This document shows, piece after piece, positions 11,173 through 21,461 of a DNA stretch of 64,000 bases; within the stretch, counting starts at the first letter, position 1, and each line of letters begins with the position of its first letter. This DNA comes from Brassica napus (taxonomy: Eukaryota; Streptophyta; Magnoliopsida; Brassicales; Brassicaceae), in contig NC_063450.1 of NCBI RefSeq assembly GCF_020379485.1, positions 43,738,681-43,802,680 on the forward strand. The letters are read 5' to 3'. Made by a program: the position numbers and the translations under genes. Under the pieces are notes generated by a model. That model worked only from the letters and a program-made list of their open reading frames with translations. It made no database searches and was not told the DNA's origin.

Positions 11173-11262
11173 TTATAGACCCGACAAACTCGACAGCTGC
11201 TACTCTGTAGGGATATGTTTTTTACTTATAGACCCGACAAACTCGACAGCTGCTACTCTGTA
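11173..11262. repeat. Direct repeat, two perfect 37-bp copies
   Basis: The 37 bp at 11173-11209 (beginning TTATAGACCCGACAAACTCG) recur exactly at 11226-11262, a period of 53 bp. The copies are identical, so the duplication is recent. It lies between the foldback and the Harbinger element and has no coding content. Confidence 0.85.
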
Positions 11263-11689
11263 AGTCTGTATCCATTTCTATTGTTTTTGGCGCTAGTTGC
11301 TTCTCCTTGGAGGCCTGGTCACGATCAACGTGAATCTCAAGTGTCATTTGTCCCCGTAGAAAAAGAATTATACGTAATTGCATTGTATTGGTCGAAACGT
11401 AAAGATGTATATAGAGAAGAGAGCATGTCCATCGGGAGTCCTTAACATAAGGTTCCTAACAAAAGTGAAAAAAAAATTAAATCGAAAAGCCCAAATAAAT
11501 GAGGAACCGCTGCCTAAACTAGGCTTTTTAGATTTGTTAAGAAGCCCTATCGTGTCGCCTTCTCATTGGACCGCCCATCTATTGCTCTCTCTCTCCTTCG
11601 TCGCGAGAAATCAGAAGTTTTTCCTCTTCATTCTCGACTTCTCCTTTTCTCGACATCTCCGTCGTCGCTCTCGAATTTCGTCATCCCTG

Positions 11690-11892
11690 TCTTGAATCTC
11701 GTTGTCTCTCTCTTGAATCTCGTCGGCCCTCTCTCGAACCTGGTTGTCTCTCTCTCAAACCTCGTCATCTCTCTCTCGAACCTCGTCGTCTCTCGCTCGA
11801 ATTACGTCGGCTCTCTCTCAAATCTGGTCGCCTCTCTCTCGAACCTTCTCGTCTCTCTCTCGAACCTCGTCGTCTCTCTCTCTCGAATCTCG
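11690..11892. repeat. 21-bp-type minisatellite within the Harbinger 5' region
   Basis: About nine degenerate copies of a unit like CTCTCTCTCGAACCTCGTCGT. The plus strand is almost free of adenine. It reads as a repeated SLSNLVV heptad in one frame, which is an artefact of the repeat and not evidence for a protein. It may be the promoter or leader of the accessory gene. Confidence 0.6.
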
Positions 11893-12944
11893 TCTGGAAG
11901 ATCGTCTTGATCTCTTTATCAGTAAGAAATCATCCTTTTGATTTGATCTTTATGTTACTGATGTCTCGATTTTGGTGTATCTCCCATTCCCTGTTCGTGA
12001 TCCTCTGTTTTGTCTTCTTCCTCCAGAGGTTATGATGAAGGTCAGAAGATAGAAGCTTCAAAAGAAAGCAAGGATGGAGGGAAGGACGAAACTCATACTA
12101 GATGGAAGAAGAAGAAGAAGAAGCAAGATAAGTTCGAACATCCTTTGTCTTTTCAAAAATAACTTTTAAATTAAAACTGATGTCGATGGTGATTTTTTGA
12201 TAATATTGAGGAAGGTGAAATCTGTTAGATTACTAGTCTTTGTGGTGCTATCTAGATTGTGGTAGTCTCTGTTTTGTATAATGTTTGCGATGGTGGAATG
12301 ATTGTTTGTGGAAATCGATATGCTTAAGTTCTTACTTATTAGTCTTAATAAAATTGGTTAAGGCTCTGTGGTAGTATCTGAATTGTGCTTCACATGATCA
12401 CTAGAAGTTGTTTTAGTTTTCTGTTTGAGTGTTTCGTTTATCTCTTTACATAGAACAAGCTTTTAATTATATTTTGTTTGTTGGTTGTGTGAGGGTTGAG
12501 GATGTGCGTGGAAGAAAGGCAACGGAATTGTGCTCAACGTACATGATCACATCAAAGCTTTTGTCTTTCATTTCACAGTTGAGAAGAGGTAAAGTAGATT
12601 TTCTGTCTAAGTAGATTTTCTTTTAATGGTTGTTAGATATTGATTGCCTGCTTTAGTAAATGGTTGAGAATTAAATGGACTTTTGTTTTGATATTGATTG
12701 CGTGCTTTAGGTTATGGTTGTTAGACATTGATTGCGTGATTTACATTTTCTTTGTGTGGTTGTTTGATTTTTAGGTATAGATATTGATTCTCCAACTAAA
12801 AAACATTAACAACATTAAACCTTGCTATTAAAACTTCAACAACTAAAAACTTTAACACCTATACAAGTTGACCTTGGCTCGATCCAGAACTTGCCATTAA
12901 AACTTCAAAAACTTAAAACTTCTCCAAATCTATTTCCATCTCTT

Positions 12945-13869
12945 ATGGATCCTTATACTCAACATTGTAGCTTTCAAAACTTGTTAAACAGTCAACAACC
13001 AAACACTCAACACCCTTATCAGTATGTCCCTCGTGAGCTTTATCAGTTTGTCTCTGCGTCGGATGCCACTATTTTCGGTTCACAATGGACTGAAGATGGC
13101 AACGAAGATGCAGAGATCGTGTCTGACCGTAAAGAGAGACGAAAATGGTCACCAACAGAAGATGGGGTGCTGATAAGTGCTTGGTTGAACACCTCCAAAG
13201 ATCCATTGGTTGGAAATGAGCAGAAAGCAATTGCGTTTTGGAAACGAATTGCTGCTTATTTTGCTGCGAGTCCAAAGCTGGCTGGTTTGCAAAAGAGAGA
13301 GACAACACACTGTAAACAAAGGTGGGGGAAAGATTAATGAGGGCATGTGTAATTTTGTTAGGTGTTATGAAGCTGCAACGAAACAGAGATCGAGTGGACA
13401 GAACGAGCATGACGTTTTGAAAATGGCTCACGAGATTCACGAGATTTTCTACAATGATTACAAGGTGAAGTTCACACTAGAGCATGCATAGTTGGAGCTT
13501 CGCCATGATTAGAATTGGAGTGGAGCTTCTTCAACTAAGGATAAAGTTCATTCAAAAAGAAGAAAGTTGGATGACCAGTCATCAACCTCAGTGCCTGTAA
13601 GCCATGGAGATGATGAAGCAATGACTCGGCCAGTAGGTGTTAAAGCAGTAAAGGCAAAAGGAAAAAAGTCAGTGAGCAAGCAAGCGACTTTGGAAGAGGA
13701 AGAGAAGCATAGGATGGAGTTTCAAAGCTTTTGGGAGATTAGGCAGAAGGATTTTGCTTTGAAGGCAACTCTTAACAAGCAAAAATTGCTTGAGAGCCTA
13801 ATTGCCATGACTGAGCCATTAAGTAAACTTGAAATTGCCTTAAAAATAAGCTTATTAATGATATGTTAG
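12945..13869 (+). pseudogene. Harbinger accessory (Myb/trihelix-like DNA-binding) protein, broken
   Basis: Begins MDPYTQHCSFQN. The SANT/Myb-like domain reads RRKWSPTEDGVLISAWLN to KQRWGK, the type found in the second ORF of plant PIF/Harbinger elements, whose product helps bring the transposase to element ends and into the nucleus. A frameshift at about 13325-13340 moves the reading frame, and two in-frame TAG codons (13488-13490 and about 13509-13511) follow KFTLEHA and LELRHD. The C-terminal part (13567-13869) has a basic segment and a MEFQSFWEIRQKDFAL coiled stretch. Not functional as read. Confidence 0.82.
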
Positions 13870-14607
13870 TTTGAGTCTTTGGTTGCCAAGTCCGTATGCT
13901 GTTTGTGTCTTTAGGTTGTTTGTGTCGAGTCTTTAAGTTAACTGCATTTGCGTCTTTGGTCTCTGAATTTATAATTCAGTCGAGTATGTATGCTTTGGAT
14001 GTTAATGGTTCTGCTTTTGATGTCTCTGTATTTCATGAATTGAGACTTGTTAATGGATGTTAATGGTGATGTTTTTTTTGTCTCTATATCTGTATTTCAT
14101 GAATTGATGCGTGCTTTATTTAGTTGGGACTCACCACGTTTTGCTTGTGTATATTGCAGATGGAGCCAAGACGTAAACAACTTGTGACAGAATAAAGCCA
14201 ATACGTAAACAACTTGTGACACAATAAGCCAAGACAAGCACAACTTGTGACAGAAGGAGCCAAGACCGAAGACATGTGACACAATAAGCCAAGATTTTGT
14301 TGTCTCAATTTAAAAAAAAAAAAATTCTCTCTTGAGCTATGTTTTCTATAAGTTGTGTGTCGTCCAACCCATTTGTTTCACAGAAAACACATTTGTTCAA
14401 ACATATTGTATTTCTCTTATAATCTCACCAATCCGGTTTGGGTTTGTAAGAACAAGTGTCTCATTATTATACTTTGTTTTTTCTCTTTGTTTGTAAGAAC
14501 AAGTGTCTCCCGTTTATCTCTTATCATCTCACAAATCCAAAATTTCTCTTATCATCTCACCAATCCAAAATTTCAAAACATTTCTAAATTCAAAATTACT
14601 TTTCTAA

Positions 14608-15912
14608 ATGGATGCTTCTTCTTCTAATAATTTTGAGGACATGATGGATGAAAAGTTCGATCAAATTTTCGATCAAGAATTCGAAAATCTCCTAATTCGT
14701 AATGAAAATCGTCAAGAAGCATCAAGGTAAAAAAAGAAACGAGCTTACATTGAAAGACAACGAGAACAAGGACACATGCAGTTATGGAATGACTATTTTA
14801 GCGAAGATGCAACATATCCGTCTCACATGTTTCGACGTCGTTTTAGAATGAACAAGGCCTTGTTCATGCGTATTGTTGATCGAATCTCCGCTGAAATATC
14901 ATACTTTCAACAAAGAAGAGATGCTACTGGAAGGTTCGGTCACTCTCCGTTACAAAAGGCAACAGCAGCAATTCGTATGATGGCATATGGTTGCCCAGCT
15001 GATGCGGTCGACGAATACCTCCGACTTGGTGAAACCACCGCGCTTTTATGCTTGGAACATTTTGTTGAAGGAATCATAAATTTATTTGGAGATGAGTATC
15101 TAAAAAGACCCACACCAGAAGATCTTCAACGACTACTCGATATTGGAGAGTTACGCAGATTTTCCGGGATGATAGGAAGCATTGATTGTATGCATTGGGA
15201 GTGGAAGAATTGTCCGACCGCATGGAAATGTCAATATACACGTGGATCAGGAAAGCCAACCATTGTTTTCGAGGCTGTAGTTTCACAAGATCTCTGGATA
15301 TGACATGCGTTTTTTGGACCTCCAGATACATTAAACGATATCAATATTCTTGATCGATCACCGGTTTTTGATGATATATTACAAGGTCGAGCTCCAAGAG
15401 TTAATTACATTGTCAACGGACACGAGTACAATTTGGCTTACTATCTCACAGATGATATTTATCCAAAATGAGCTACTTTTGTCCAATCCATTCCACTTCC
15501 ACAAGGTCCGAAAGCATCCTTATTTACTACACATCAAGAAGCTGTACGTAAAGATGTCGTGCGTGCTTTTGGGGTCTTGCAAGTTCGATTTGCCATTGTC
15601 AAAAATCCAGCCCTTTTGTGGGATAAAATAAAAATTGGAAAGATAATGAGAACAAATATCATTCTGCGTAATATGATAGCAGAAGACAAACGAGATGGGT
15701 ACACTCAGTTTGATATTTTAGTTTTCGCACATCCGGATTCAAACCGAAGTTCATAAGTGGATTTCACGTATTCTACAGATATGCCTTCAAATCTCGGCAA
15801 TATGATGAGCATTCGGAACCGAGTTCGTGATAAACCAACACATCAACAATTGAAAGCGGATTTGGTTGAGAATATATGGCAAAAAATTGGAACAAATCAA
15901 GATTTCAACTAA
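14608..15912 (+). pseudogene. Harbinger DDE transposase, broken by stop codons
   Basis: One frame runs from MDASSSNNFEDMMDEKF to a C-terminal KFGTNQDFN-like end at 15912 but is interrupted by stops at 14728 (TAA), 15301 (TGA), 15469 (TGA) and 15754 (TAA). The DDE_Tnp_4 core is recognisable: GSIDCMHWEWKNCP (first Asp), PDTLNDINILDRSPVF (second Asp) and NMIAEDKRD (Glu). The TGA codons sit where the family has Trp (LWI-W-HAF and YPK-W-ATF), so each is a single G-to-A change. No frameshift was found. Element dead, but decay recent enough for the protein to be read throughout. Confidence 0.88.
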
Positions 15913-16186
15913 TTGGCTTTTCTCGTTTACGATTTGTATTTGTATTTGTAATATGTTTTTATGTCATTTTTAATAAAAAAAATTATGTATCCTTTTCTTT
16001 CAAATCATTCAATCTTAAAATTTTTTTTAAAAAAAATTAATTTTTATGAACCTCTATGAGATTCTCCCAATGGAGGATGAAAAAAATTAAATAGATTAAC
16101 AAAGGTTCTAAAGCTTTCAAATCACAAAAATAAACACTAATTTAATCTTAAGAATCCATTAGGGACTCTAATGGATGGAGATGGTC

Positions 16187-16839
16187 TTAGTCACACAGAA
16201 GGATAAGGTCGAAACTTGTTTGCTTATGGAGACTCAATTTGCACGCATAACAAACAAAAATATCGACTAAAATAAAGAAATTGGTATGACCGTATGAGTC
16301 CATGTGCGTGAACCACTATTAACGTTAGTAGAGACGAAAGTAATATTGGACAGTAGTAGTAACCTGCCAAAAAGATACATTGATCTTCCTCTTCGCTGTA
16401 CTTCACACGATATTCTATAACAAGATTTGCTTATTTCTCTGTTAATAACGTGTTCAAGATAGCATTTTTCTAACGTGTTAGACGTATACATAATAGAAGT
16501 TTGTAGTTTTAGGTTCGTAGAGAAAGAAATAGGTTCTTTCCAACAATACCTCGTATATATAGGGAAACAATCTAGCTAGAAACAGGCAGAAGGTTAAATT
16601 AGTAGCAAGTCTGAATGAGTGAGACTGTGAGAGTGGGCTTAATTTGCATGTCCTGCTAAACCGTGGCGTTTTGTTCTTGTCCTATCCGGCTCTTTATATG
16701 CTCAGCAGATTATGCAAGTAAAACAACTAAAAGAAGAGAGGATACGATAGGAACATGATGATAATGCACGTAACTAAAAAGCTGAGACATTTAAAAGAGG
16801 AAAGCGATGATGAGTGTCAGTGTTAAAATGCGTACAAAG
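16187..16839. other. Intergenic stretch with a possible minus-strand promoter
   Basis: No known gene recognised. On the minus strand CTATATATACGAG at 16562-16550 could be a TATA box, with transcribed sequence running towards 16200; two short overlapping ORFs there (60 and 74 codons) have no recognisable domain. It could be an unannotated non-coding transcript or chance. Confidence 0.3.
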
Positions 16840-17480
16840 TAGGCCTGGACATTTTAACCTGGATCCGAAGACCCGAATCGGAATCGACCAAAAAATACCT
16901 GATCCGGAACCGGACCGAAAATTTACAAGTACTTTTTGGGTCTAAATTTTTTTTACCCGAAAGAACCGGAACCGAAAAGGAACCGACCCGAATAGACCCG
17001 GAACCGAAAAGAACCGACCCGAATAGACCCGACCCGATAAGAACCGATTTGTACCCGACTTAAAAACATGTATATCTAAAACTATGATGTTTTTGTGTTC
17101 TATTTTATATATATTATTTTATGATTTAGTTGAAATATCTTTTGTTAACAACATTTGTTATTATTTTTTAACAATTTTAAAGTAATATAAAGCTTTAAAA
17201 TGTAAAATTTAGAATTTTAAAATGTTTTATTTTAATTATTAATAGTTTTATTTAAGTTGTTTTGTAAAATTTTAGATATATATGACAAATATTCAACTAA
17301 AGTTGATGGAATTGAGTATATCATGTCCTTTTCAGATCCTAAATACCGAACCCGATATGGACCCGAAAAATTACAGGTATTTTATGGGTATTTTAATTAT
17401 AGACCTTTAGGACCCGAAAAAATCTGAATCCGAAAAAAACCGGTCCGAACCCGACCCGAAGACCCGAACGCCCATGCCTA
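16840..17480. mobile_element. Non-autonomous hAT-type MITE, 641 bp
   Basis: Ends are TAGGCCTGG at the left and CCATGCCTA at the right (inverted, one mismatch), flanked by a perfect 8-bp target duplication GTACAAAG at 16832-16839 and 17481-17488. Eight-base duplications mark hAT elements. Both subterminal regions are packed with short GACCCGAA/GAACCGA units facing inwards, the likely transposase-binding arrays, around an AT-rich core. No ORF. Confidence 0.88.
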
Positions 17481-17488
17481 GTACAAAG

Positions 17489-18399
17489 ATTTGATTGCCT
17501 GACCATAATCTTTTTTGTCGGCCCACTAGTTCCTTAGATTCCTAAAACCGACAACGCTTATTTCAACATATTCCACTTCTTTTCTCCTTTTTCATCGCCT
17601 TTATATAATTTTCTGGATTGTTACGTAATATTACATCTGAGTTTATCACCAAGAAATCAACCTGCGATTTATGGTTGATTTGTGTTTTATATGTAACAGA
17701 AGGCTAAGAGATGATAATTGACGGTATATAATATTCAAATACACCATATGCATCGGAGATTTGGAGTGGACAGATGCCAACAACAACAGTGCATTTCTGC
17801 ACTATGTTTTTGCTAAAATATGTATGCTGTGACATTCTAAACCTATGTATCGATTAGGACGGCCAGTGCAAGCAGGCTCGTTCCCTCAATAGCTGGAACT
17901 GTCCTATTTGTAAGCCTGAGGGTTTTGTTTTGGCTCGTCAAAACATGCAAGACAACTTATTTGTATATGATGAAAAGAAACAGACAAGAACAGCCAAACT
18001 TTTTGTCCACTAATCTTAAATCCCCAAAAATATGAAGCTAAAATCCATGTGGTGGAATCTATATACAAGTGCATCATAAATCTATATAGATGTGCATTAA
18101 CAGAACTCTATATACAAGTGCATCATAAATATCTAGCTCATTAAAGATGAAATCTTATCCTCTAAAAAATATGTCTTTGTTGTCCAAAAAAAAAATGTCT
18201 TTAAGAAGTTGATTTTATACCAATAAACAGTTCCTTTAACTTTGCTAAGCTTCACATGAATAAAAAAATTAACCATTAATAAAAAATATGTATAAATTAT
18301 ACTCATACCGATGCTGGAGTTCTGATCAACACCAAGGCCTTGTTAGTACAATTCGAATCGTCGATTTGAAAGAATGAAATAAAACAAAAAAAAAGGTAA
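17489..18399. other. Downstream flank of the MIR169 locus
   Basis: AT-rich sequence with no ORF. A 23-bp direct repeat (CTATATACAAGTGCATCATA plus AAT) occurs at about 18058 and 18109. Part of this stretch could lie in the 3' portion of the MIR169 primary transcript, which runs leftwards. Confidence 0.4.
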
Positions 18400-18590
18400 A
18401 ATATCCCATGGAGAGTTTGCATGAGTAGAAGAGAGCAAAATGTAGCCGAAGGACAACTTGCCAGAATTATGTTCATCACCATCATCATCATCAATATTTT
18501 TTATGCATGATGAACAACGCTCCGGCAAGTCATCCTTGGCTGCATTATACTCTACTCCACTTCATGCAATTCTACTCCGTTGGGCACGCA
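18400..18590 (-). ncRNA. MIR169B: MIR169 precursor (MIR169b-like)
   Basis: The minus strand carries the 21-nt mature miR169 at 18542-18522 (begins CAGCCAAGGATGACTTG, ends CCGG) on the 5' arm. The known star sequence lies at 18462-18441 (begins GGCAAGTTGTCCTTCGGC) on the 3' arm. The arms pair, and pairing continues beyond the duplex to about 18405 and 18585; the loop contains a TCATCATCAT-like run. miR169 directs cleavage of NF-YA (HAP2) transcription-factor mRNAs and acts in drought and nitrogen responses. The location between the PPR gene and the aspartic-protease gene is where Arabidopsis has MIR169b (At5g24825). Precursor ends are estimated from base pairing. Confidence 0.95.
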
Positions 18591-18649
18591 TGTCCATCAA
18601 GCTTCATATGAGCGTTTGTGATGGTTTTAGGCAGTGGAACGAGAGGAAG

Positions 18650-18657
18650 TATTTATA
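18650..18657 (-). promoter_or_regulatory. TATA box of the MIR169 gene
   Basis: TATAAATA on the minus strand, about 110 bases upstream of the mature miRNA. Transcription would be expected to start near 18620-18630. Position and sequence fit a pol II miRNA promoter. Confidence 0.7.
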
Positions 18658-18660
18658 AGA

Positions 18661-21461
18661 GAGAGAGATGCAACTGCACAACGTATCCGGTCAATATAAT
18701 ATGCATTCACATATATGGTGATATAAAATATTCGACAATCAGGTAAAGATTCGTAAAGCAAGTGGCTCTACTGCTCAACATAAAGCCAATAAGTTCAGTT
18801 AAAAAAAAAAAAACATAAAGCCAATAATGTTATTATGTCAAAATACTCGGCCTTTTCTCACGGCACGGCCTTTCCACCATCCACTCACAAAATCTTGTAC
18901 ATTTCTCAAAATCTTTATATATCAATCGATTCCGTCAACCTAACTTATTAGATGGTTATTTAGCCTTAATTTATTCGGAGCAGTCAACGAATATAGAGAA
19001 TACTACTAACATCAACATACATGGCTTGTTCGAGCAGTTCTCTATAGACTTAATTTTAGGTTTCGAATCCAAATTACAATGCTACATCTTTAGAAGAAAC
19101 CCATTTGTCAATATATTTTCCTGACCTTTGTCCAAAGATATGTGGACAAAACAAAAATCAAAACACATTATTAAGTCCCATAAATAATCTTAAGACCCAA
19201 TTTTCAGGATCGAATTAACACGTGAATCTTAAGTTTTAAAACTTAGTTATTTGATCTACCCGTATCTCATACTTGGAATTTGTAAACAGTTTTATACTTC
19301 ATACAGATTAATATCAACACATAAATAAGAATTCAAGAAACCTCATGCAAAGGGGGAGGGTGTATGATGCTGCGCACATTGGTCCCACTGCTTTCAACTA
19401 AATAAATATTTTACTCCTTTGGAGAAATATTGGAAGTCAAAAGAATTATTTGCATTAGTGGTGATTGGCTTATATGCTATATAAAAGCAAGAAAATCGTA
19501 TAACTAGAATATAAAAAAAAATCATGGAAGATATGGATTAGATATTGAAAGCTGTACTTCATTTTACAGATTTCTGCAAACAGAAAAAAAGTTTTAGATA
19601 TTCATGTATCTAAATGTCTACATTTTATGTGCATATATTGGCAGTTATTCTTACCTTCGTGTTTAAATTTTATAACGCTCGTCAGTTATACATAACCATG
19701 TTCGAAAATTTCTGGTGACATAAAATGTAGACATTTAGATACATGACCATTATTTCTAATTTCAATCCTCACATTAATTAAAAACACAATGGAAACAATG
19801 GTCTTTTGGTAAAGAAAAACAATGGTCTTTTGGTCAAAAATAATAATTAAAACAATGGTTATAATAAGAAATTTATCCAATAATTATTTATATATAAAGA
19901 GGACTTAACTTCAAAGACTGAATTACGGTGGGTCTAGTGACATTCCTTACTGCTCAAAGAATATTGGCATAAATTAACTGGTGTTTTGGTATTAGTGGGT
20001 TCGACGATTGGTTGATTGGTCGATAATGATAAAGATCAATAAATATAGTTTTACTTTTAATTCAGAAGATTGGACTACTTATATATATGCATAACATAAT
20101 ACATATGTTTAAAAAAAAATTCATATGTTTAGTTAACGTTGATATAAAAGCAGGAATGGTGAGGCACTAGTATGGATTGCATTAAACGGCTAATATTAAG
20201 AATGAACATTCTATCTCAGAACTTTTGACATTTATTATATACATATGTATATAAGATAAAGCTTGTTAAATAAATGGAAAACCAGAAATGGAACCTAAAA
20301 GATATGGCGGCCGCCCGCCAACAATGCACCGATCTTATCTCCTTGCATGTATATTGGTCGGGTCATATAATATCTAAGCTTCGAAGCAAAGAAAAAAAAA
20401 TTGAAACGACTTTTTCATCATTTGCTAGGGAAGTGATTTGTTGTTTTAACTTGTTAATTATTTCGTGAGTCGTTTATATGGACAATTTTATATCTACAAC
20501 ATATCCAATAATTTGACAAATTACATGAAGCATATTTCTTTTCGCTAAACCTTTACTCGTTAGCTAAACTTCACAAGTGCTCTGGCATATTTGAATTACA
20601 CGAAACATATTTTCTTCTAGGCTAAATATTTCATGTGAAAACAAATAATGATTTTCTTCTTCTTCTGGAGATCCCATGCATCTCTAGTACGTAAATACGT
20701 ACACCTTTACACAAGCTTTCATCAGAGAAACAAGTGCTGAAAGGTTTCAAAAATACACTCCGGACCACCTATTTTGGCCAGTGCAGAATAAATCCTCTCT
20801 TCATATTGTATCTTCCTGTTCTTTTTTTCTGATTCCTGACCAAAATCTCATGGTCAAAATATTGATATGAGCATGAAAGAGTTTTTAGCTTTTTTTTAGG
20901 TACAAAAAAAAAAAGAGTTTTTTAGCTTAAACTTTTTAGCTTTTTATTCTACAACTTAAATTTTAGTTATCTATTTAACTGAAGATTTTTCGTCTTATCT
21001 TCTATCAAAATCCGATATAAATTTCCCCAATAATGTACTTCTTTTTATGTTATTAGTACAATTCCTTTTAACGGGTAGATGCAATCTTGAATTCAAAAAA
21101 AAAAGAAAAAGAAGAAGAATGAAACAGTGTTTGTTCACTATATTTTGTAGAAGGTGGAGTAACATATATGTAGTCACGGAGCAGAGGAGGGTTTGAAAGC
21201 ATCATCTGCATGCAAGGAGAATCGTTACAAAAGGGGCTTCCATATTTTTTTTTCAAGTTTCAACTTCGATATCTATGAAATTTTTATGGTCTTTATTTTG
21301 CGCCAATTTATAGTCATGTTCAGTACTCTGCGTCACAAGATGGGCAATACGTATTCACCAATGTCTTCTTTTTTTTATTCACCAATGTCTTGTAACGATA
21401 ATGTCTAAAGATAAACAATTATTTATGTTATAAAGAGACTAATTAAAACTCAATAAGACTA
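18661..21461. other. Long AT-rich intergenic region, no gene seen
   Basis: This 2.8-kb stretch includes the MIR169 upstream region, a perfect inverted repeat (listed separately), a local duplication of AAACAATGGTCTTTTGG at about 19793-19838, and homopolymer tracts. The short ORFs (60-71 codons) have no domains or conserved features. Confidence 0.45.
19603..19745. repeat. Perfect 28-bp inverted repeat, 87-bp spacer
   Basis: Bases 19603-19630 (start CATGTATCTAAATGTCTAC) are exactly complementary to 19718-19745. Pairing stops abruptly at both ends of the arms, so this is not an extended MIRNA-type stem. It could form a stem-loop in either transcript. Origin unknown: small foldback element or local inverted duplication. 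Confidence 0.85.

Larger units (their letters stand above)
11421..16186 (+). mobile_element. Degenerate PIF/Harbinger DNA transposon
   Basis: About 4.8 kb containing the two genes diagnostic of PIF/Harbinger: a Myb/trihelix-like accessory gene (12945-13869) and a DDE transposase gene (14608-15912), both on the plus strand and both broken. The ends are an imperfect inverted pair: GAGCATGTCCAT at the left and, on the minus strand at the right, GACCATCTCCAT. A 3-bp target duplication is not clear (right flank TTA, left flank AGA), so the borders are approximate. The 5' part holds a pyrimidine-rich minisatellite. Confidence 0.78.

Noticed and set aside
11566..11910. Protein with SLSNLVV heptad repeats
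   Set aside because: The open frame is a by-product of the 21-bp pyrimidine minisatellite, which has no stop codon in several frames.
13210..13491. Separate small gene at 13210-13491
   Set aside because: It is the continuation of the Harbinger accessory protein in a shifted frame (KINEGMCNFVRCYEAATKQR), not an independent gene.
20274..20468. Small ORF MENQKWNLKDMAAARQQC
   Set aside because: 64 codons, no domain, no splice or promoter context, and AT-rich codon content like the surrounding intergenic DNA.
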